A stretch of DNA of 64,000 nt from NCBI RefSeq assembly GCF_002878395.1, contig NC_061114.1, forward strand, positions 145,266,560 through 145,330,559, written 5' to 3'. Both the position numbers and the translations under genes were made by a program. A model generated the notes under the pieces. That model worked only from the letters and a program-made list of their open reading frames with translations, had not been told where the DNA came from and made no database searches. The DNA comes from Capsicum annuum (taxonomy: Eukaryota; Streptophyta; Magnoliopsida; Solanales; Solanaceae). This document shows, piece by piece, positions 35,511-48,049 of the stretch. Numbering within the stretch: the stretch's first letter is position 1; each line of letters opens with the position of its first letter.

Positions 35511-37865
35511 TGAGTCTTCTTCTTCAAGTATGTCTAGATCCTGTAATTCTCTAGCTCGAGTAAATATGTCATCTGTCAAAACTGTGTCATGTAATTATGA
35601 CTACTTATATGAAGTAGATGTGTTACCCCCAGAATAGAAAATATCTTCAACATATCTACCTCTCTTAAATACTTATTCCACCTTTTCATGAAAGGCATGT
35701 AACCCATGGTTCTATATTAATTCTTTGGTGCAAAAAAAGACAAAAAAGAGTAAAAGAATAGGTTTCTTCTTAAAAACTAGACCAACATCCTATTCAATAT
35801 GCTAAGGAGGAATAGTTCATCACTTCACATATGCCGGAAGATTTTCTACACTTGTTGAGGAACCAAGGCTTCACTCATATTCACTTTGGTGCTATTAGGG
35901 TTTAGTTGTCATATCATAGAAGAAAAGGATAGATCGAGGTACACTGGTGAGGAAAATTATGGAACCATATTTGGCATCTTCACTCTCAACGACATTATGA
36001 TTTCAGCCAGGCTACACCAGATCCAGGACTTCTACACTTTGATGGCGACGAAGAATCTGGCTAAACCGGAGAAATACATGATACTCTCGGAGTTCATATC
36101 CTGATTCTCCAGCATACTCAGAGATTGGTAGAACGCTGTTAGGACTTCCGATAAGAACACTTATCTAACATCCTAGGACTTTTTCTTTAATATTAGAATT
36201 CTGCATAAGGTATTTTGTGGAGACCTAGGTAGAGGCAAGAAAAACTTTGGCAACAGCACTTTGAGATAATGTGCCTATCATTAGAAAGAACTATCATCAA
36301 TATCCATATCCAGAAGATTGCAAAGATCTACTTTGAGTTGGGTGGAGATCCTACCCTGAAGCAAGACTTCGTGTCATCACTGCAAATGATGCTAGTAGTC
36401 CATATAATGATTATTATGGAGGACAATTTCAAATCCATAACCATAACCATTGCACATATAGGCTACATCTAGTAGGACATCTTCTAGGCTTTGTACAATA
36501 TACACACAAAAAGGTCTATACTAAAGTAGATCGTCCAGAACAATCCGGCCCTCGATCGAGCTTGCAATAAAGATGACCTTGTTACTAAGTCCGATTCTCT
36601 TTCTCTTGCCATAAGACTAGATCAAAAACTCCATCTATTGTTAAAGAGGTTCAAACTTCCAAGACCTCCGGAAGATAAAAGCATGGTAATCCAACAAAGC
36701 AGGTATTTTAGACGATGGAGCCAGTAAATTACAAGAAGAAGAATAATGGCTGCTTCATCTGTAGAAAGCCTACTTCCTTTACTAGAAACTATCCTCAAGC
36801 CAAGAAGTTGAAGACTCTCTTCACCACTTTAATAAAAAAACTGATCATGAGGGAATCTATCTCAGCAAAGAGGACGACCTTGGATAGGTCTTCTCATAGA
36901 AAGAAGAACCGATAGAGGACACTCTCTTCCCTATTGACGTATATGAAGATTCAGGGGACATCTATGCCGATTATGTCTACCTGATATCTAGCTATGGAGA
37001 AGACTACCAAGACTAGGCTAGTCAATCCTTATCAACACGGCGGGATTACTATCTTTTGGGTTAACAAATTACCCTCCATATCTGTTCAACCAATATGTGG
37101 ATCCCTTTGATCAATCCATTCTCTGAGAAATAAGGACTTTCTACGAGTTTCTTGTATTCAGAAAGTATGGCGGATCAATCTTGAGGTTGTTTGGAGTTCA
37201 CCTGAAGTACCCTTTCGGCCATGTGTACATTTCACAAGACAATGACATCTAGCAAGAACTCCTATGGTTAATCTAGAGTAATGTCATTTGGTATTTCAAT
37301 AAAATCCATCCAACTCTAAAGGGATTCATGATGTGTATTGGGTTTGGTGCATAAAAAATTTCTACGACACATTTGTATTCTTGTTGCATCTCCATGTAGG
37401 AATCATAGGCCACGATGTCCAAGCTCAACCAAAAATTACACTCCTCTGAAAATTTCCCTTTCTATACTCTCCCTTGAAGATGGATACTATTAAGAACAAC
37501 ACATCATTTTCCAACAGAACAAATGCATCCATAAAGAAATCTTGTTGAAATAATGGTCAACGTGGAACTACACTGATAATCATCCCCACTGGGATGAAGT
37601 TCGATAAGCGGCTAAAAAATATCAACCATAGTACAAAATCATGAGAGATAAAGTCACCAACTCCTTCAAAATCATAAGGCTTAAAGATCCCCAATAGGAA
37701 TGCAAAGATTCATCATTATGAAGAAGTTACCTCACCAGATTGATGAAGAAAAGCTTAGAAGGCCAACAATGCCTTACGGTGAAGCATGACATAGATTGGT
37801 GAATGGAAGGAGGATATGCAAGATCATTGTGACTGTACCATCCAACACTTCCTGAAAGATGACGA
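35511..37865 (+). pseudogene. EPRV unit P3: class X capsid polyprotein, internally deleted
   Basis: The N-terminal region encodes SCNYDYLYEVDVLPP at about 35585-35630. The coiled-coil and acidic parts seen in P2 are missing; the reading passes at about 35900 to the capsid-like domain (36000-36110, LHQIQDFYTLMATKNL). Zinc knuckle A, CFICRKPTSFTRNY, at 36745-36790 has lost the third and fourth ligands. The C-terminal region follows, with the stop at 37863-37865. Many in-frame stops. P3 shares leader with P4 but N terminus with M3. Confidence 0.75.
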
Positions 37866-37884
37866 TGGATGATATGTGTAAGAA

Positions 37885-38015
37885 GTTACCCTCAGAAGGG
37901 GATTACCCTTTCCAGTGGGTTACCCTCTCCATTGGATTACCCTTCTCTCCAAGGAAACCCTATTTTATAGGTCACCCTTATCTACAAGGAAACCTTAATA
38001 AGTGGGATACCATTT
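37885..38015 (+). repeat. GTTACCC minisatellite of unit P3
   Basis: Shorter array: CCAGTGGGTTACCCTCTCC units and two CAAGGAAACC spacers, directly after the ORF stop. Confidence 0.82.
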
Positions 38016-38398
38016 TTGGTGTGTTTTGAAGGTGCTGACTCAGCTACTTCAAAGACAAGGAACTTATCCACCTATTTTCAAGATGCCTGTAAAGCTACTT
38101 ACGCACCTTATTACAAGTTACTGACTTACCTACTTGCACATGCTGTCACATGCCCACAAAGAAGTTTTTTTTTTAATTACCCCCTACGTGTTAATTGGAC
38201 CTGATGTAAATAAATATAAGGCTTATCTATTAATAAAAGATAAAGCTTATCCCTTACAAAAGGATAAGACTTATCAAATTCTAATGGATAAGGACTATCC
38301 CTTCACTTAGCTATTATGATATGATTGTATTATTTCATATTTATCTATATTATAGGCTTATATTGTACGCTTCTTTATACTATAAAAGTAAGACTAGG
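38016..38398 (+). promoter_or_regulatory. EPRV promoter between P3 and P4
   Basis: Intergenic block 38030-38170 (ACAAGGAACTTATCCACC), GATAA/TTATC cluster 38215-38300 (AAAAGGATAAGACTTATC), TATA box TATAAAA at 38381-38387, and start-site block GAGATCATCATTCTC at about 38409. Confidence 0.77.
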
Positions 38399-39765
38399 CC
38401 TTTAGGCAGAGATCATCATTCTCTTTAACTAAAAAACTCTTGTATAATTTTCTTTGTTTCAATGAAAATGTTTGTTCGCTGAACTCTCTTGCACTAGCTC
38501 TATATATTCAAAAGGGATGGGTACTTAGATCCTTTAGGTTAGAGTAGGGGGTAAGGATATACTACAACAAACTTTTTGTTGCGACAGAAATAATAGCACT
38601 CCGAAGTTAGTTTCTATGTTTATAAAATAATATCCTCTTCATCCACACGACGTGGACGCCTGAGTCCGTTATACGTATATGAAATGAAATTGGCTTAGTC
38701 CATGCCATATCTTTATGACTTGATTTAATATCTGAGAAAGAATATGCAGATCTAAGGTATACCTTAGTACACTTTTTGTTCCACAGCCATTTGAGGGTAA
38801 TGGGCTAGGGATAGTCGTCGTAAGACCCATTTTTAGGCATATATGGAATAATCTTATAGTAAGGAGACAAAGGATTTCATGTTATCTAAGAATGGCAAAA
38901 TCAAGCCATCCCATACATAGGTTGCTAAGGTTTTCTTATCGATGCAAACCATCCTTGATGTGTAGCTTGTAGTTTGAAAGTCATGCAATCCCATTTAGGG
39001 TTGCAAAGTCATTGTAGCTAAAAATCACACTGTCTATATGGATGTGCAGATCAGTCGTAAGAAAGCTATGGTGCATCAATTAAAAGCTTTGATTTTGTAT
39101 GGTATTCTTCCTATATGGTCATGAATCGCCTATCTTCTTAAAAAGGTTAGGCTCTATGTTTTTGGTGTTGACTGAAGCTTGGATTTACTATGGCATGTCG
39201 CCTACATGGTTGTGAAACGGCTTTTAATGTTTGAAAGTTTGGGGTCTGTTTCCTAGCAGCTAGGCTGCTCTCATCGGCAGTCTTTCGTGTCCCTCTGCCT
39301 TCCCTTCTATTTGGTATAAGAGTAATACCCACTCTCAAAGGTTGGGCGAAATCAAGATTTTTCATCCACCTCTAGTGATTGCGAACACAAGAGCGGGGTT
39401 TACATTTTTTATTTTTAGTTTTCAGTTTCACTTGTCTTAGCTAATGCTCTTAGATCCATCCTTCGTTTTTGCTTCCAATTTTTACTACTAATTTCCTATC
39501 TATATTTGAGTCATAGTTTCTATTACACTATCACAGTCAATGTTTTCTAGTATTGTATTCCATGTCTTTAACATAATCGAGTTATGGTTACTTTCTTAGA
39601 TTTTAGAAAAAATATTTGTGTTGTCTTGTCCTTAGACTTTTAGCACAAATAAATGAGTCTTTCTGTCCACAAAATCCCAAAAAGATTTTTGACATTAATT
39701 AGTATTTTCCTTAGTACTTTAGAACAAATGCATCGAGTCTATATAGCCCAGAAAAATCCGAAAAT
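38399..39765 (+). other. EPRV leader of unit P4 with tRNA-Met primer site
   Basis: The most complete plus-strand leader. The primer site TGGTATAAGAGT (39311-39322) differs at two positions from the initiator tRNA-Met site. Two modules repeat upstream: GATTTTGTATGGTATTC/ATTTACTATGGCATGTC near 39090-39200, and CCATCCCAT/CAATCCCAT near 38905 and 38985. The 314-bp segment 39237-39550 that is missing from P3 begins GT and ends TTTTCTAG. Confidence 0.8.
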
Positions 39766-42400
39766 GTGTCTACCATAGAGTCCTCACACAACCCTTTTTT
39801 CAAGATGAACATTTTAATCACTCCTAGTGATACGTTGTCATTTAAACTTGACTATACATAAGAAGTAGAGGCATTACCATCACAAGAACATATGTGTACA
39901 ACACCTTTACAAAAATCCAATTCAGTTGTGGCTAACAAGGTATGCAATCCTCGAATGAAGATCCACTCTATGGGTCAAGAAAAAACAAAAGGAGTTAAGG
40001 AATATATTGTTACTATACCATTTGTTAAGTATCCTATTCTTGTAACTTTAGAGGTAAAATTCATATCACTGCAGATACTAGAGGACTTTCCATAGCAATG
40101 GAAAAGTTTTGGATTTACACTTCTCCATATTGGTGCAATATGAATTGCGTTGACATATTAGGGGAGAAAAGGCCGGATAATTGTGGTGCATCTCTCTCTT
40201 CTTGATACTAGATTCAATAACTACCAACATGCGAATATAGGTACATCATAGATAATTCTTGATGAAGATTGTAATATTTTTCTCACAATATTTCCCAATT
40301 ACAGCATACCATTAGCTGATTCGCTTCTAATGAGGGCGTTGAAGATCAAGGTCCAAACCCTCAGTTCTTCGTAAGTTGGAGATGCAAGACAAGCAACTCT
40401 CTACTGTCAAATAGACTAGTGGGTTCAGAACCATAACATGAACTTATTGCATGTAAGTGGAAAGAACTCTTTATTCTTGACCGTTGATGCAACTGATAAA
40501 ACCACAGAGTGCACCAAGATCTCAAAAAACATATCTAGGGATAAACTGGTCAGCATTATCCCAGCTCCATGGCTCATTATATATAAGAAGTTGAGAGCCT
40601 ATCCTCAACTTCTCAAGCCCACTGATGATTCTAACCACCACTATCTGAAAAGGCTACCAAAAATGACATTCTACATACCCATGTACAACAAAAGTGATGA
40701 TCTTCCTGATGTAAAGGAACTAGGTAACTTCCACAGGTTTATCACTAGCTTTTTGAAACAACATGATTGGATAAATAATTTCAGTCATGAGGGTCATAGT
40801 CTAATGTGGAATAAATTCCCTTTGTTAGGACATTACCCATTGAAGACTGACTATGACTGTAGAATCTACAAAACAAGGAAGCAGCGGCTATCCATTATAA
40901 GGTGTACCGACAGATGCTTGTGATGCCTCTTTCTAAATCCAGTCACTCAAATGCTTTCCCACCAGAACATTGACTTGTAAAGAATAATTGAACTCGAGCT
41001 TCAAAATTGTCTATACGTTATCCAATCAGAAAGTGCTTCAGCTTCCCCCAACATGCCATACTTATCAATGCACTAGAATATACGCTGCGAACTATCCTAT
41101 CTGACCAATGCCCCCTATAAACTCCATTCATACCTTTTCTTGTCCAACAACATAAGATGATAATCTCTCTTAAACCAGAAATCCAAAATCTAAAATACAA
41201 TTGTTCTTTAATACAAAGGGAATGCAACCATAAATAGGCCAAAGAATCTACCGTACTTCCATATAGATGTTCTCTACATGAGTTAGGAAAACCTTTTCCA
41301 TCTCGTTCATCTATGCCATTAAATTCAGATTTAGAAGATGAACAGACAAGTAGGGATTCCATGACATAGAGGGTTGAGAAGATAAGGTGTTCTAGACAAG
41401 AACCTAATGATACTAACAAGATAGTCTCTATACATGCACCTGTCTTCAACAATCTATCTCCTGTATTCCTAGTTGATGATCTTGATATCCAAAGAATGGA
41501 CACTCAATATAAAGAAACTCTAAAGGTTCCTTCTATCCAGAGTGGATCACCGAATTGTGATTCTAAATCAAAGTTGTAGGTCAATAACAATAATAGAGTT
41601 GATTTGGCACATATGATGATCACAAGCTGTGAACTAGATTCCACCACTTTAGATGATCTCTTGCATATCCCAGATGAGAAATCCTATAATGGAAAATAGT
41701 TCTCTCTTAAGAAGTGTCTTCTATAGAATAATGACAAGACTATTGACTTGATTAAACTCCACAAAATTAATCCAAGGATTGTTGTTCCAAAGGATTATTA
41801 GCATATGCAAAAAAATTCAAATACTCACCTAGTCTCCCATCTTTTCAGAGAAGCATAAGGAAACTTTATTTCTAAACCTTATGTATGATGAATGTTACCA
41901 ATCTATCCACTCTAAAAATATAAATCAAGATCCGATTCTAAAGCTAGAAGGGTCTCCTCAGCTATCAAGACATCCAGCAAGGAACAAGGGATACATGTAG
42001 TTTAGATAGGCCAAAATGAAGAAATCGTGGAACCAAGAACTAGAGATCAGCGAAGAAGTTGAATCCTTTAGGAAGAAAGATCCAACCAAGAACAAATGCT
42101 CCATCTTCCATGAAAAAGAACACTTTGCAAAAGGATGTCCCAAATTCAATAAGGAAAATGGGAAAGCACGAGCCAAAGAGAAAGATAGGGCTTATCCTGA
42201 TGATCATGATGATCTTCATACAACTGTAGAAGATATTGCTAGATTTTCTTTCAGCGTAGTGAAGAGAACATCTAAGGAGATCTTCATTAATGGCCAACCA
42301 TAACTCTTCATTAGTAGACAATCATATGATCTAATGATGACCTCAATTCTAGTGAATGTGCAAAAGGTAAAGAGGATGCTTTGCAGCAATCGGTTCAATT
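39766..42400 (+). pseudogene. EPRV unit P4: movement protein, linker and zinc knuckle B
   Basis: Collinear with M1. The expected ATG is GTG at 39766. The N-terminal block reads DTLSFKLDYT, then the movement protein at about 39990-40570, with the LYCQ...WVQNHNMN block near 40400-40445 and ISRDKLVSIIPAPW. A well kept stretch runs to 40923. A linker with RVEKIRCSRQEPND near 41370 resembles M1. Zinc knuckle B, CSIFHEKEHFAKGC, is at about 42088-42130, with the second cysteine replaced. A linker (RTSKEIFINGQP) then leads to the capsid-like half. Stops at several points. Confidence 0.82.
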
Positions 42401-44155
42401 GCCTTAGGAGGAATGTCCATCAGTGTTAGGGAAACACTCTAGAATACCAGTGATCTCCCTACCAGTCTCTGAGAAATACAGGGTGACTAGTGCTCCAGTC
42501 CAAAAAATAAGGCATGATCGAACAATAGAGGAAGAGGAAACCATTGATTCTACTTTATCACTACCTCAGGACTTCAAAACTTTTTTGATGATGAATCTGT
42601 CTGAAAGAGGACAATCAATGATACTCTCAAACAACACATCCAGATTCTCTGAAATCTTCACATACTAGTGAAATAGACATTGGCTTATGGATAAAACCAA
42701 TTCTCTCACATTCCAGGATTTTGCTACCAATACCAAAATCTTGCTATAATCCTTTTACAAAGATGTGAGCTACAATAAGAAAGCCATCTTTCAAGCCTTT
42801 GACAGTCTATGCAAGATTAAATCTATACTAAAGTATATTATTGTGAACTACATAGTTCTTGATCCTTATTATGGTAGGAACAATCTTGTTATGAAGTCTG
42901 ATTGCCCCTGTTCATGTCGCCAGACAGGATCCCAACAAAAGCTGTTATTTATGAGATTTGAACTAACCAATCCTCCAAATGAAAATCCTAACGTAGTAAG
43001 GAAAACCAGGTGTTTCAGATGAAGAAGACCATCTGATTACCTAATAAAGGATAATAGTTGCTTCATCTGTAGAAAGTCTGGTCACTTTGCAAAAGACTGT
43101 CCTCAACTTATGATGTTGAAAGAAGTTGTGTACCTCTTTGAAGAAATAGTTAATCATGCTTCAATCTACCTCAACAAAAAGAACAACCTTGAATTGGTCT
43201 TCTCGATAAAAAAAGAGCCGACAGAGGACACCATATTCTCCATAGATATCTATAAAGAATAGAGAGATATCAATGTTGCTTATCTATACCTGATATCTAT
43301 CACTAGAGAAGACAACTAAAAATTGGCTAGTCAGTCTGTCATGATCAATACATCATGACTATTATTTTTTAAAAGAGCAGATTGTTCTGTAGATCTATTC
43401 AGAAGACATAGGGATCCTTCATATCCATTTATCCTCTGAGAAAGCAAGACTTTCAACAAGCTTTAGGTATTCAAAATGCATAGAAAATCCATCTTGAAGT
43501 CATTCGAATAACATATGAGATATCTCTCTTTTATGTGTTCATAATACTAGCCAATAATACCCAGCAAGAACTCCTATGGCTGTTCTGGTACATACGCCAC
43601 CAGTACTATACTCTCATGGATTTCAAGTGTTATGCCTTTAGGTATTATTATCGAATCTAACCAACTCCAAAAGAATTTATGCTATAATGGATTCGATGCT
43701 CCAAATATTGTTGCAATGCAACAACCTTTATTTTATATCACCTAGTAGGAATCACAGTCCATGAAGTCCAAGCCCAGTAGGAAATTTCACTACTTCTGAA
43801 ATTTCTCGATATAATACTCTCTATTGAAAATAAATATTGTAAAGAATAATGCCTCACTCTCCAACACAATAGAGGAATTCTAAAGAAAAGGGACTACACC
43901 AATGATGAAATTCGACTAACAAAAAAATAATATCAATCACTATATAAGTTTAAAACCGATGAAGCCACAAGCATACAGATAAAGTATTTTCTACAGAAAT
44001 GTCAGGATTCATCCAAGAGAAAGAGTAACTTCACCAGATCGATGAAGAGAAGCTTGGAAGGCCAAGAACGCCTCAGGCAGAAGAACGACATAGATGGGTG
44101 GATGGAAGAAGGATACACAAGCTCATAACCATAGGTAACATAAAACATCACCTAA
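42401..44155 (+). pseudogene. EPRV unit P4: divergent capsid-like region, zinc knuckle A and C-terminal region
   Basis: Second half of the class Y ORF. 42423-42668 contains STLSLPQDFKTF and NLSERGQSMILSNNTSRFSE, the counterpart of M1. The capsid-like part at 42765-43022 (VLDPYYGRNNLVMKS) is followed by zinc knuckle A with CFICRKSGHFAKDC-type wording at 43057-43105, intact. The C-terminal region is shortened and ends at a stop at 44153-44155. The array that should follow is broken by the gypsy insertion at 44224. Confidence 0.78.
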
Positions 44156-44179
44156 AATATGACGTAATATGACATGTGC

Positions 44180-44223
44180 AAGAAGTTACCCACTCTAGTG
44201 CGTTACTTTTCCTAGAGGGTTAC
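44180..44223 (+). repeat. GTTACCC minisatellite of unit P4, left piece
   Basis: Two to three units, then the gypsy-2 element. GTTAC at 44219-44223 is one copy of the target duplication and also part of the repeat unit. The array resumes at 54169. Confidence 0.85.
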
Positions 44224-46622
44224 TGTAATACCCTAAATTCCTAGAACATAACTTAGTTTTAAGTATGTGAGTTATCCTATATAAAATTAATGAAATACTT
44301 AGTATTTTTTGGTTTGGATCATGCCAATGCGTAGGAAATTTAGTCAGTTTCTAATGATAGAAAATTTGCCTAAATCCAATACCCGAGCAAAGATTTAGGG
44401 TAGTTATGTAAAAATAGTGGCTCACAATGATTAGGCCATGTCGTGGTGAGTATCATGATGAGCACTCTTTTGCGTTGCACTGAAGAATATTTTAGCCTTT
44501 TTCAATATCCAGAGGGTCATCGCGATTGCACAGTATTGTGGTCAACACCAAAATAACAATTGTCACGATCCAAAGAGTCAGTGCATTTCCACTACATCGC
44601 GGTGGATATAGAAATGACCCATTCACCTCATCATGGTGAGCCCTTAATCGGTGTTCTAGTTGTGCGATTTTAAATCCTAAGGGCGACTTAGACTTTTCTC
44701 ATGACCCAGATCATCCTTAAATACAAAATTAATCCCTAAATGACAAAAATATATCATTATTCACTCAATTTCCCCAAAGTACATTCTCACTCAAAATTAA
44801 GAAACACTAGTTTGAAAATTCAAGAACAAAGATAAATAATTTCTCCAATAACCTTCAATAATTAACATACCAAGGGATGTTAGGTGTTCATCTATGGGTA
44901 TTTTCCACCCGTAGAGTCCACGAATCTGTTTTAAAACAACAAGATTGTTGAGTTTTGCACTTTCATGCTTAAATTGAATTGAACTCATGTTCATGTTATT
45001 GTTGGGTTTTCTGTCTATAATTAAATTACAATCTTTCATGAAATTAATCATTATATGTGTTGAATTACATGATCCTCTTGATGAACCCCTTCAATTTACA
45101 AGTTGATTGATGTAGCTATGATAACTATGTGTTTTGATTGTTGTATAAAATAAGCATGCTCCCCATGTTTTTGATAAAATACCTATGTGAATGAATTAGT
45201 TCCATAATAACCTAATAGTGTGTATTTCTCTTCATTAAAAAGTAGATGCCTGACAATTGTTGGATAGAATGTCTGTATGGATGAATTATGAACAAGTGAA
45301 CAAAGTCATGCTATTCAAGATTTTTCTATGCTTTACTTTTTTTGCTATCTAGTCTTGGAGGTATTTAATACCTAAAAATTTAGCTATATGGATAGAGATA
45401 GTGTCAGTTACAGAACCTCAGTCATGTTATGATTAGTATTACTCTCTATCAGTTACAGAACACAGTAGAACTCAGTCAGTTTACCAAACTCAGAAAAAAA
45501 CTACGTAAGCTCAGTATCACTTCAGTCTAGTTCAGTGTACTCAGTTTCTTGTCTTTAAGTTAAGAGTAGGATTCAGCACCGACTGAACCCAAGGATAAGG
45601 GCTCACCTACCAGTAGAATGTGTGATCTTTAGTAGCAATCCTTGCATTCTAAAACTACACAACCAGCATAGGTTGAGACATTAATCATGCTAATTAAGGG
45701 TTGATGAGGTATTTTAACCAGTAAGTTAAGGGTTCTACCATTCACATTAGAGTACCTACCATATGAGGGTAACTCTCAGTTTGTCCTTACCCATGGCAAG
45801 GTATTGACACCTTTCCAATTAGGGTTATAAATTGGACCCCAACATAGTTATCTTATCTTATTTGGGTCATGTTGGTCAGATTGTTACCTCCCACAGTTTT
45901 AGTCTCAGTCTTTAGAATTGAACTCTGTTCTATTCTACAAAGTTAGGACTACCTAATACAGTGAAAAAATATTAGTTAATCAATTATCATTAACTTCAGA
46001 TATGAGTTACTCAGTATTCAGTACTTAGCTTCTGACAAGCTTAGTCACTGTATTTTTCTATATGCACATGAGTGCACACTTAGTATTTATATTAGCATCA
46101 GTTATTTATGTACTCTTATGTTCATTAATACTCTATCTTGCATCCAATTATTATTCATGCATATGAACCATTGCACTTAACCTTACCCCATCTAGCATAC
46201 CCATACATTTCACGTATTGAGATACACTCTTTATTTACACTATGATGTCTTATATCATAAATAGATTAGCAATAAGTCCTCATCATTTGAGGATTATTTT
46301 TAATTTATTATTTTATTAGACATAGTATTTTATTAGATTATGTTATCTTGGGGATTATCCCATTAACTCCACTTTCAGACACTTCAGTTAGTGGATTTTC
46401 AGACAAGTTTTTAGATAGTGTTCAATTTTACAGATTATTATTTTAGTGGATACACTTTATCAATATTTATAGATTTTGAACCTTACGGCATTTCATCCTA
46501 TTTTCTACATTTATTTCAAAATATTATTTAGTGCTTAGAATATATTAGTCATGGGTTATCTTGTGGTCGTTTAGGGTTGTAAACACTGTATAGCATCTAG
46601 TGTATAGACTCAGGGTGTTACA
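44224..46622 (+). repeat. 5' LTR of gypsy-2
   Basis: 2399 bp, from TGTAATACCCTAAATTCC to CAGGGTGTTACA. No ORF of note. Confidence 0.92.
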
Positions 46623-46626
46623 AAGT

Positions 46627-46638
46627 TTATATCAGAGC
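46627..46638 (+). other. Primer binding site of gypsy-2
   Basis: TTATATCAGAGC, two mismatches from TGGTATCAGAGC (initiator tRNA-Met), four bases after the LTR. Confidence 0.8.
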
Positions 46639-46845
46639 CTAAGGTTTAGCATTTTCCTTGGAAGTTTGAAGGCCGTATCATGTAGAGTCTTGGGTTTGGG
46701 TATATAGCGGACCACACTTATGGATATGAGGCTATGAGATATTTTAGAAATAGTTTCCCTTCTTTCAGCGTTCATATCGTTTGAGTGATCATGAGATTAA
46801 GTTAAAATCTTAGTCTAATCCATTTCATCCTTTAGTTTATGAAAT

Positions 46846-48010
46846 ATGCCTCTCAAAAGGACTAACAAAAGAAGAATCGAAAATCAATTAGCACCGCAGC
46901 CTATTCAGGCAGATCACTTGGACAAACATGTCTTCCATGTAAAATTAAGAGCTTCATTCACTACTCTAGCCAATTCCATCGCAGCTTAGAATGAATGGCT
47001 AGCTATTGTTCTGGCCAACCCAGTGGCCAATACTATTGTAGCCAGGATTTGGGACTTCACCTGACTGAATCCTCCCCTATTCTCAGGATCTAAGTCAGAA
47101 GAGGATCCATATGAGTTTCTTGATTAGGTTCAGAAAGTCACAGATATCATGGGACTGACATATAGTGAGAGTTCTAAGTTAGCTACCTATCAGCTATAAG
47201 ATGTAGCTCATAACTAGTTTCAATAGTGAAAGGTAAACAGTGGCATAGATGCAGAGCCCATATAGTAGGAATAGTTCGCTACTACCCTTCGAGAGAGATT
47301 TTTTCCCTTAGAGATGAGAGAGGCCAAAGTGTTAGAGTTCATCAACCTCAAGCAAGTCAGTATGAGAGTGAAATAGTATTTCCTCAAGTTTACCTAGTTA
47401 TCTAGGTATTCTCTCAAAGTAGTAGTAGATAGTAGGTCCAAAATAAGCAAGTTCATATCTGGGGTGTTAGATAGTGTAGTTAAGCAGTGCAGAATAGTGA
47501 TTTTAACTAATGATATGGACATATCTAGACTCATGGTCCATGCTTAGTATATAAAAAAGGCTAATATTAGAGAGAGTGAGAGAGAGGAAGAGCAAGAGAG
47601 CTAGAATAGGTAGCTTCACTTTCAATTAGCCTAACTTAGAGCGCGGTACCCATTCCTAGTTTCATCCAAAGTCTTCAATTCCAACTCCATTCTTAGCTAG
47701 TGCTCCAGTCCCAAAGTTTAGAAATAATAGAAAAGATAGGACGCCAGACTCTAAGTCTCAGGTTAATATCAATAGTGCTCGAACAAATGATCTTTGTTAG
47801 ACTTGTGGAAAGAACCATCAGCGTGTCTGCAGGGCTAGCAGTGATGTTTGTTTCAGATATGAAAATCCAGGACACAGAGTTAGACATTGTCCTTAGTCAA
47901 GTGCTCAGGGTCAGTATAACCATCCTTCAGATCAGTTTGGCTGGCCAAGTTAGCAAGGTGCCACTTCCAGTGCCACCAGTGGGCAACAACCAAATAGGCT
48001 TTATTCTCTT
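46846..48010 (+). pseudogene. gag: gypsy-2 gag
   Basis: The ATG at 46846 begins MPLKRTNKRR. The capsid domain shows PPLFSGSKSEEDPYEFLD, then VLEFINLKQVSMRVK and LSRYSLKVV. A zinc knuckle at about 47845-47890 reads CFRYENPGHRVRHCP, with the second cysteine lost. The wording parallels gypsy-1 gag closely. At least ten in-frame stops. Confidence 0.87.
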
Positions 48011-48049
48011 ATGTTTAGGTAAGATCAGAGAAATTCTTCTGATGTGGTC

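Noticed and set aside
36960..37865. Caulimovirid translation transactivator as identity of the C-terminal region
   Set aside because: Position late in the genome fits, but I see none of the central motifs I would expect. Left as unknown.
41018..41503. 161-residue minus-strand ORF
   Set aside because: Antisense to the linker of unit P4, which matches M1 in the plus-strand frame; no domain signal in the antisense reading.
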